Origin: an uncultured Anaerococcus sp.
GTDB lineage: Bacteria > Bacillota_A > Clostridia > Tissierellales > Peptoniphilaceae
Assembly: GCA_902488555.1 (NCBI GenBank)
Contig: CABTWT010000018.1
Location: 1-15,961 of the forward strand
Direction: 5' to 3'
Length of the DNA: 15,961 nt
This document shows, in pieces, positions 15,742 through 15,961 of this stretch (the stretch's first letter is position 1; each line of letters starts with the position of its first letter). The position numbers and the translations under genes are program-made. The notes beneath the pieces are model-generated. The model had not been told where the DNA came from and searched no databases. It saw nothing but the letters and a program-made list of their open reading frames with translations.

Positions 15742-15770
15742 TTGACTTTTATAGTTTTAATTACTATAAT
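15742..15770 (+). promoter_or_regulatory. Near-consensus promoter downstream of trkH
   Basis: TTGACT (15742-15747) and TATAAT (15765-15770) are separated by exactly 17 bases, one of the best promoters in the window. The start would be near 15777. No open reading frame begins in the remaining 185 bases, so it serves an RNA or the leader of a gene beyond the window. Confidence 0.8.
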
Positions 15771-15776
15771 TGCATT

Positions 15777-15961
15777 AACAATAAAATATTTAAATAAAAA
15801 ACATTAAGAACACCTGTGGGGTAAGAACTGGTGGGGCAACTCACATTTAGCCATACTTTAAACTCATTTATATGGTTAAGACTCACACCCACAGGGGGCA
15901 AATTGCCAAATCCTGATAATAAACTTCATACCTAGAGGGTTTAAATAATGAGTAAGTAGGT
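15777..15961 (+). ncRNA. Structured RNA of unknown family (small RNA or 5' leader), runs off the window
   Basis: A perfect 8-bp stem, CCTGTGGG (15813-15820) with CCCACAGG (15888-15895), encloses two hairpins. One is GTGGG-GCAA-CTCAC (15831-15844), a GNRA tetraloop; the other is TTAGCCATA with TATGGTTAA (15847-15855 / 15871-15879), nine pairs with one G-U. This makes a three-way junction. It is followed by a small GGCA-AAT-TGCC hairpin (15897-15907) and by ACCTA...TAGGT (15932-15961). GC content here is visibly above the AT-rich flanks. I compared it from memory with T-box, ydaO, glycine, TPP and 6S RNA and found no convincing match; a divergent 6S RNA or a clostridial raiA-type RNA are possibilities only. 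The RNA may extend past the window. Confidence 0.6.

Noticed and set aside
15777..15961. ydaO (c-di-AMP) riboswitch, T-box or 6S RNA
   Set aside because: A c-di-AMP switch would suit the K+ transporter context, but the conserved ydaO segments are absent. No T-box GGGTGG...GCGG motif occurs on the plus strand, and the long single-stranded central bubble of 6S RNA is not evident; 6S remains possible only as a divergent form.
1..15961. Mobile element, prophage, CRISPR or defence island
   Set aside because: No transposase, integrase, phage or nuclease gene, no direct repeat array and no terminal inverted repeats were seen; gene content is housekeeping and transport.

Overview
The window looks like ordinary chromosome from a low-GC, Gram-positive anaerobic coccus of the Firmicutes. 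The AT-rich codon use, a T-box riboswitch, a NiaR repressor and a secreted SH3/NlpC-P60 enzyme fit the Tissierellia (Anaerococcus/Peptoniphilus-like), but the genus is inferred from protein style, not from a marker gene. I see no phage genes, transposases, CRISPR array, tRNA or rRNA.

Left part (1-4712, mostly minus strand): after the last codons of a plus-strand gene and a shared bidirectional terminator comes one tightly packed minus-strand operon. Reading leftward from a consensus promoter at about 4700, it holds a T-box leader whose specifier reads AAA (lysine), a fused substrate-binding/permease ABC protein, its ATPase, a 170-residue protein of unknown function, and the lipid II flippase MurJ. 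The simplest reading is a lysine (or basic amino acid) importer induced when tRNA-Lys is uncharged, with a cell-wall flippase downstream in the same transcript.

Middle part (4747-8193, plus strand): niaR (nicotinate-responsive repressor) is followed by a stand-alone PTS_EIIC_2-type membrane transporter. The transporter's promoter carries a perfect 10-bp palindrome over the -35 box, so it may be a NiaR-controlled vitamin transporter. Then come an Mrp/ApbC-type Fe-S carrier ATPase, whose promoter fires straight into a palindromic hairpin, and a secreted DUF1002 (YpuA-like) protein. A bidirectional terminator separates this block from the next.

Third part (8232-11875, minus strand): four single-gene units, each with a terminator or promoter of its own where visible: a secreted NlpC/P60 peptidoglycan hydrolase with SH3 domains, an HD-domain hydrolase, an MFS transporter (start reassigned to a GTG), and a small YjdJ-like GNAT acetyltransferase.

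Right part (11944-15961, plus strand): an unknown multi-spanning membrane protein, then the two-gene potassium uptake operon trkA-trkH with tandem promoters. After trkH a near-consensus promoter drives a strongly structured RNA (a perfect 8-bp stem enclosing two hairpins, one with a GNRA loop) that I cannot assign to a family. It runs off the window edge and is either a small RNA or the leader of the next gene.
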